A stretch of DNA of 7,006 bases from assembly GCA_002299195.1 (NCBI GenBank), contig DBOA01000081.1, forward strand, positions 4,468 to 11,473. The letters run 5' to 3'. This DNA comes from Sphingomonadales bacterium UBA658 (lineage in GTDB: Bacteria; Pseudomonadota; Alphaproteobacteria; Sphingomonadales; Sphingomonadaceae). Below the pieces are notes generated by a model that had not been told where the DNA came from, searched no databases, and worked only from the letters and a program-made list of their open reading frames with translations. Position numbers and translations under genes: made by a program. Position 1 is the stretch's first letter, and every line of letters begins with the position of its first letter. Positions 6,335-7,006 of the stretch are shown here, in pieces.

Positions 6335-6972
6335 GCTGGACCCGTGATGAAATGGCCGCCCGCGCTGCAAAGGAATTGCGCGACGGATATTATGTGAACC
6401 TGGGCATTGGTATCCCCACGCTGGTGGCCAACCATATTCCGGCTGGCGTCGAAGTGACGCTGCAGTCCGAAAATGGCATGTTGGGCATTGGCCCCTTCCC
6501 CTTTGCGGGGGAAGAGGATGCCGACCTTATCAATGCAGGCAAGCAAACCATCAGCGAGCTGCCGCAGACCGCCTATTTCGATAGCGCCGCCAGCTTCGCC
6601 ATGATCCGCGGTGGGCATATTGACCTGACCGTTCTGGGTGCGATGGAAGTCGCCGAAAATGGCGACATCGCTAACTGGATGATTCCCGGCAAAATGATCA
6701 AGGGCATGGGCGGGGCAATGGACCTTGTCGCTGGTGTGAAGAAAATCATCGTTGTGATGGAGCATAATGCCAAGGACGGCTCGCCAAAGTTCATTCCCGC
6801 ATGCACATTGCCGCTGACGGGAAAAAATGTCGTCGATATGATCATCACTGATTTGGCGGTGTTCCAACGCCCCGACAAATCGTCGCCGTTCAAGCTGATT
6901 GAAGTCGCGCCGGGAATTACCGTGGATGAAGTCGCAGGCAAAACGACTGCAGTTTATGAGGTCGCGGTTTAA
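6331..6972 (+). CDS. scoB: Succinyl-CoA:3-ketoacid CoA transferase subunit B
   Basis: A 213-residue beta subunit of SCOT, full length for the family. NLGIGIPTLVANHIP at 23-37 and the SENG signature in LQSENGMLGIGP place the catalytic Glu, which forms the glutamyl-CoA intermediate, at E47. GGHIDLTVLGAMEV, NWMIPGKMIKGMGGAMDLV and the terminal TAVYEVAV are standard ScoB blocks. The start ATG overlaps the scoA stop as ATGA, and GGGAGGTG at 6319-6326 is its ribosome site. Together the subunits activate acetoacetate-type keto acids in the cytosol, linking ketone body or short-chain keto acid use (for example from polyhydroxybutyrate or lactone breakdown) to acetyl-CoA formation. A thiolase is not in the window. 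No terminator is visible in the 34 bases after the stop. Confidence 0.95.
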   Translation: MSWTRDEMAARAAKELRDGYYVNLGIGIPTLVANHIPAGVEVTLQSENGMLGIGPFPFAGEEDADLINAGKQTISELPQTAYFDSAASFAMIRGGHIDLTVLGAMEVAENGDIANWMIPGKMIKGMGGAMDLVAGVKKIIVVMEHNAKDGSPKFIPACTLPLTGKNVVDMIITDLAVFQRPDKSSPFKLIEVAPGITVDEVAGKTTAVYEVAV

Positions 6973-6980
6973 TCTGCACC

Positions 6981-7006
6981 ATGCGGCGCTTCATTATATC
7001 CTTGAT
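6981..7006 (+). CDS. Possible start of a further gene, cut by the window edge
   Basis: An ATG eight bases after the scoB stop opens MRRFIISL and continues in frame to the window end. The basic start followed by hydrophobic residues could be a signal peptide or membrane segment. There is no clear ribosome site and only eight complete codons, so this is a tentative call with no function assigned. Confidence 0.25.

Noticed and set aside
6280..6867. 195-codon minus-strand frame opposite scoB
   Set aside because: It is antisense to a clear CoA transferase subunit; the composition fits a shadow frame.

Overview
The window reads as a chromosomal stretch from an alphaproteobacterium, most likely a sphingomonad (Sphingopyxis/Sphingorhabdus/Novosphingobium type). 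This rests on recalled protein style, moderately high GC by eye, and the mix of SCOT-type CoA transferase, SMP-30 lactonase, tandem universal stress protein and APC permease. No database search was run. I see no mobile element, CRISPR array, rRNA or tRNA.

Layout. Positions 1-3274 carry three genes on the minus strand. In transcription order they are a tandem-domain universal stress protein (3274-2471), an AdiC/PotE-like APC amino acid/amine transporter (2396-1074), and an NAD(P)-dependent aldehyde dehydrogenase of the succinate-semialdehyde type (1034 to the left edge, C-terminus missing). Positions 3275-3416 are a divergent intergenic region. It holds a perfect FNR/FixK-type box (TTTGAT-N4-ATCAAA) and plausible -10 elements pointing both ways. 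Positions 3417-6972 carry five genes on the plus strand with short gaps or overlaps: a GNAT acetyltransferase of the phosphinothricin/methionine-sulfoximine group, an SMP-30/gluconolactonase-family hydrolase, a HAD-IA hydrolase resembling the N-terminal domain of ACAD10, and the A and B subunits of succinyl-CoA:3-ketoacid CoA transferase. A possible next gene begins at 6981 and leaves the window.

How they may work together. The minus-strand set looks like stress-linked uptake and oxidation of an amino acid or amine: the permease imports it and the aldehyde dehydrogenase oxidises a derived semialdehyde. The box position suggests activation of the stress-protein promoter by an FNR/FixK/Anr regulator at low oxygen. 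The plus-strand set combines a lactonase, an ACAD10-like HAD protein and a CoA transferase. This would suit opening of a lactone, handling of the resulting hydroxy acid and CoA activation of keto acids, but the substrate link is inference. All genes belong to known families and most of the window is ordinary metabolism. The regulatory box and the lactonase-HAD-CoA transferase grouping are the points most worth checking.
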